From: a virus
Reading direction: 5' to 3' (one strand)
IMG/VR virus record: IMGVR_UViG_3300025647_000182
Span: 1 to 29,672 of that record
DNA length: 29,672 nucleotides
In this document: one piece after another, positions 28,564 to 29,672 of the stretch
Position numbering within the stretch: the stretch's first letter is position 1
How the letters are laid out: each line of letters opens with the position of its first letter
Notes under the pieces: model-generated
Database searches by the model: none
Seen by the model: the letters and a program-made list of their open reading frames with translations, nothing else
Told to the model about the DNA's origin: nothing
Made by a program: the position numbers and the translations under genes

Positions 28564-28734
28564 ATGAAAAAAGATAAAAAACAAGGTTGGACAGACCGTG
28601 AGAATAAAGTTCTTACGCTGATGTACTACCACGCCTCTATAGAAGAGCTTCTTGAGTTGCTTCCAAAAAGAGTAGAGCATGATATTCATAAACAGGTAGT
28701 ACACCTAAGAAAACGAGGACAGAGATTCAAATGA
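28564..28734 (+). CDS. Small Myb/SANT-like HTH protein, possibly leaderless
   Basis: 56 residues (ATG 28564-28566, TGA 28732-28734). A basic start (MKKDKKQ) is followed by GWTDRENKVLTLMYYHASIEELLELLPKR and HDIHKQVVHLRKRGQRFK, the three-helix Myb/SANT plan (W, then a conserved Leu pattern, 'LP.R', a recognition helix and basic tail). The ATG is only 6 bases from the -10 box, so the mRNA would begin at or next to it, or an inner ATG at 28621 is used. It overlaps the bS21 gene by 4 bases (ATGA). It is a likely early regulator. Confidence 0.8.
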   Translation: MKKDKKQGWTDRENKVLTLMYYHASIEELLELLPKRVEHDIHKQVVHLRKRGQRFK

Positions 28735-28919
28735 AAGTAACCGTAAGAGGAACAAATGTAGAAGGCGCATTGCGTCTATTTAAACGTAAGACAATGGACA
28801 ATGGCATACTGAATGCCGTTCGAGAAAAAGAATTCTTTGAGAAGAAATCTGCAAAGAAACAACGAAAGAAAGCTGCTGCGCGTATGCGAGAACTAAAGCG
28901 GCAAGAAACTAAATCTTGA
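28731..28919 (+). CDS. rpsU: Ribosomal protein bS21 (phage-encoded)
   Basis: 62 residues. MKVTVRGTNVEGALRLFKRKT then NAVREKEFFEKKSAKKQRKKAAARM lines up along most of its length with bacterial bS21 (ALRRFKR, VRRREFYEKP and the basic C-terminal helix). bS21 sits at the 30S neck near the anti-Shine-Dalgarno region and affects initiation. Phage bS21 is known in some marine and giant phages and can enter host ribosomes. It is translated in overlap (ATGA) with an HTH gene under P10, so it is likely made early. Its stop TGA is inside the -35 of P11. Confidence 0.93.
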   Translation: MKVTVRGTNVEGALRLFKRKTMDNGILNAVREKEFFEKKSAKKQRKKAAARMRELKRQETKS

Positions 28920-28944
28920 CTTAGGGGCTAAAATTCCGTATAAT
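28916..28944 (+). promoter_or_regulatory. Sigma70 promoter P11 (rightward)
   Basis: -35 TTGACT (28916-28921), 17 base spacer containing GCTAAAATT, -10 TATAAT (28939-28944). The -35 contains the bS21 stop. An ideal AAGGAGG (28957-28963) precedes the next ATG. Confidence 0.84.
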
Positions 28945-28969
28945 ACTTTCATAATAAAGGAGGTTTTAG

Positions 28970-29407
28970 ATGGTAGTTTACTCAATAAAAGGCAAATCCT
29001 CAAAGAAGTTTGATAAATATATTCAAAAGTGTCTTCGTCATTTGTTACCCAACTCAGTAGAGCATGATGTAGAGGTTTTAATACGCTTCAAAAAACTTCT
29101 CAAAAATGAAAACACTGGGCAAGCAAACGGCGACACTAATGAAGTCTTAATCGACGTAAGTAGATTTTATGAGCTTGAAGACGGCAGCTTGCAAAAGCTG
29201 TCTCTTGACGAAATAGCACAAAATCTAGCACATGAGTTAGTGCATGCAAAGCAATTTATACTTGAAGAAATTAACTCTATAGACTATATGTGGAGAAAGA
29301 CTGACTATTCCCAGTGCCCCTATTTGGAACAACCTTGGGAAATAGAAGCATACCATAGAGAAGTATACCTGTTTAAGAAATTTTGGAAAACTACAAAGGA
29401 GAAGTAA
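28970..29407 (+). CDS. Zinc metallopeptidase-like protein (HExxH)
   Basis: 145 residues with H88-E89-x-x-H92 (LAHELVHAKQF) and a likely third zinc ligand E126 in PWEIEAYHREV, the plan of SprT/ImmA-type zincin peptidases. An N-terminal beta/helix region precedes it. There is no signal peptide. Phage proteins of this kind may cut a host regulator or process a phage protein; the target is unknown. It has its own promoter P11 and an optimal ribosome binding site, so it should be strongly made. It is followed closely by a truncated gene. Confidence 0.82.
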   Translation: MVVYSIKGKSSKKFDKYIQKCLRHLLPNSVEHDVEVLIRFKKLLKNENTGQANGDTNEVLIDVSRFYELEDGSLQKLSLDEIAQNLAHELVHAKQFILEEINSIDYMWRKTDYSQCPYLEQPWEIEAYHREVYLFKKFWKTTKEK

Positions 29408-29408
29408 T

Positions 29409-29672
29409 TTGGAATACAGACTTGTTAAGTCTCTCGATGAGCTTTATATGTATGCGAGAGAAAAAAAGACTATGGAATATTGCAGTTCAGTAAAGGGATG
29501 GCATAGGTTAGCTTCAGGTGTTTGGCTAGCTAAATCTTTATACGTTCTTCAAGCTATAATTGATAGTGAAGCTGTTCGAGTTGCAACAGAAGAAGAGCCA
29601 GTTGTACTTGTTGAGTGCATAGATATGGATGGATTAAGTAAATGGTTTTTAGAGGCTTCTATTCCCGCTTTG
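29409..29672 (+). CDS. Partial phage protein, unknown (runs off window)
   Basis: A frame open from TTG 29409-29411 to the window end (88 codons). AGGAG lies seven bases before the TTG and overlaps the end of the metallopeptidase gene. It begins EYRLVKSLDELYMYAREKK and continues CSSVKGWHRLASGVWLAKSLYVLQAI. It is helical with no recognised motif. It is co-transcribed with the metallopeptidase; its C-terminus is missing. Confidence 0.65.
   Translation, partial: MEYRLVKSLDELYMYAREKKTMEYCSSVKGWHRLASGVWLAKSLYVLQAIIDSEAVRVATEEEPVVLVECIDMDGLSKWFLEASIPAL

Noticed and set aside
21725-28969. Half-sites in leaders of P4, P8 and P11 that mirror the spacer core
   Set aside because: Matches are only 5-6 A/T-rich bases at variable distance; they could be chance. 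Only the P7 dyad is kept as a finding.
1-29672. tRNA genes, CRISPR arrays, insertion sequences, integrase or attachment sites
   Set aside because: No cloverleaf with a T-loop, no regularly spaced repeats, and no transposase or integrase motifs were found by eye.

Overview
The window is one part of the genome of a tailed double-stranded DNA phage. It is almost certainly a lytic, marine-type phage with a bacterial host, and the DNA is AT-rich. Evidence is a tail fibre with an S74-type chaperone, a full phage replication and recombination set, class Ia ribonucleotide reductase, ThyX, and a holin/lysozyme lysis cassette. No integrase, repressor, RNA polymerase, tRNA or CRISPR array is visible. 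The promoters are near-consensus host sigma70 type, so transcription probably relies on host RNA polymerase. The host cannot be named from this sequence; a gammaproteobacterium is a guess.

Layout. Positions 1-2266 (+ strand) are the end of the structural region: a tail fibre cut by the window edge, a small structural-type protein and a small membrane protein. A bidirectional terminator at 2282-2307 separates this from a long convergent minus-strand region (2310-28373). Read in the direction of transcription, from high to low coordinates, that region holds: a small membrane protein and a conserved unknown, then lysis genes (lysozyme, holin, transglutaminase-like peptidase); nucleotide genes (thyX, a dATP/dGTP pyrophosphohydrolase); an endonuclease-like/adenine-methylase pair; a DNA-binding protein, a resolvase-like nuclease and a PC4-like protein; NAD-dependent ligase split into two genes; a four-repeat HTH protein; replicative helicase, primase and family A polymerase; purM; phoH and an SF2 helicase; an SSB-like protein; SbcD/SbcC; a second resolvase-like nuclease and a flap exonuclease; and nrdA-HNH-nrdB. 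From 28564 to the right edge the strand switches back to +: a Myb-like HTH protein, ribosomal protein bS21, a zinc metallopeptidase and a truncated unknown.

Regulation. Eleven matches to one promoter design (A/T-rich upstream stretch, CTTGAC, exactly 17 bp spacer, TATAAT or one-base variants) sit at operon boundaries, nine on the minus strand and two on the plus strand. They divide the minus strand into short operons of genes that mostly overlap by 1-30 bases. Many carry a CTnAAA-like core in the spacer, a possible operator. Minus-strand and plus-strand promoters stand back to back at 28458-28557.

How the genes work together. The replisome (helicase, primase, PolA, SSB-like, ligase, flap nuclease) and recombination genes (SbcCD, SF2 helicase, two resolvase-like nucleases) copy the genome. 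NrdAB, ThyX, the DUF5664 hydrolase and PurM feed nucleotide pools. bS21 and several HTH or PC4-like proteins are candidates for redirecting host translation and transcription. Most notable are the phage bS21, the split ligase, the four-repeat Myb-like protein, a 30 bp duplication at the sbcD/sbcC junction read in two frames, a short PurM, the promoter family with its possible operator, and several strong inverted repeats near gene starts.
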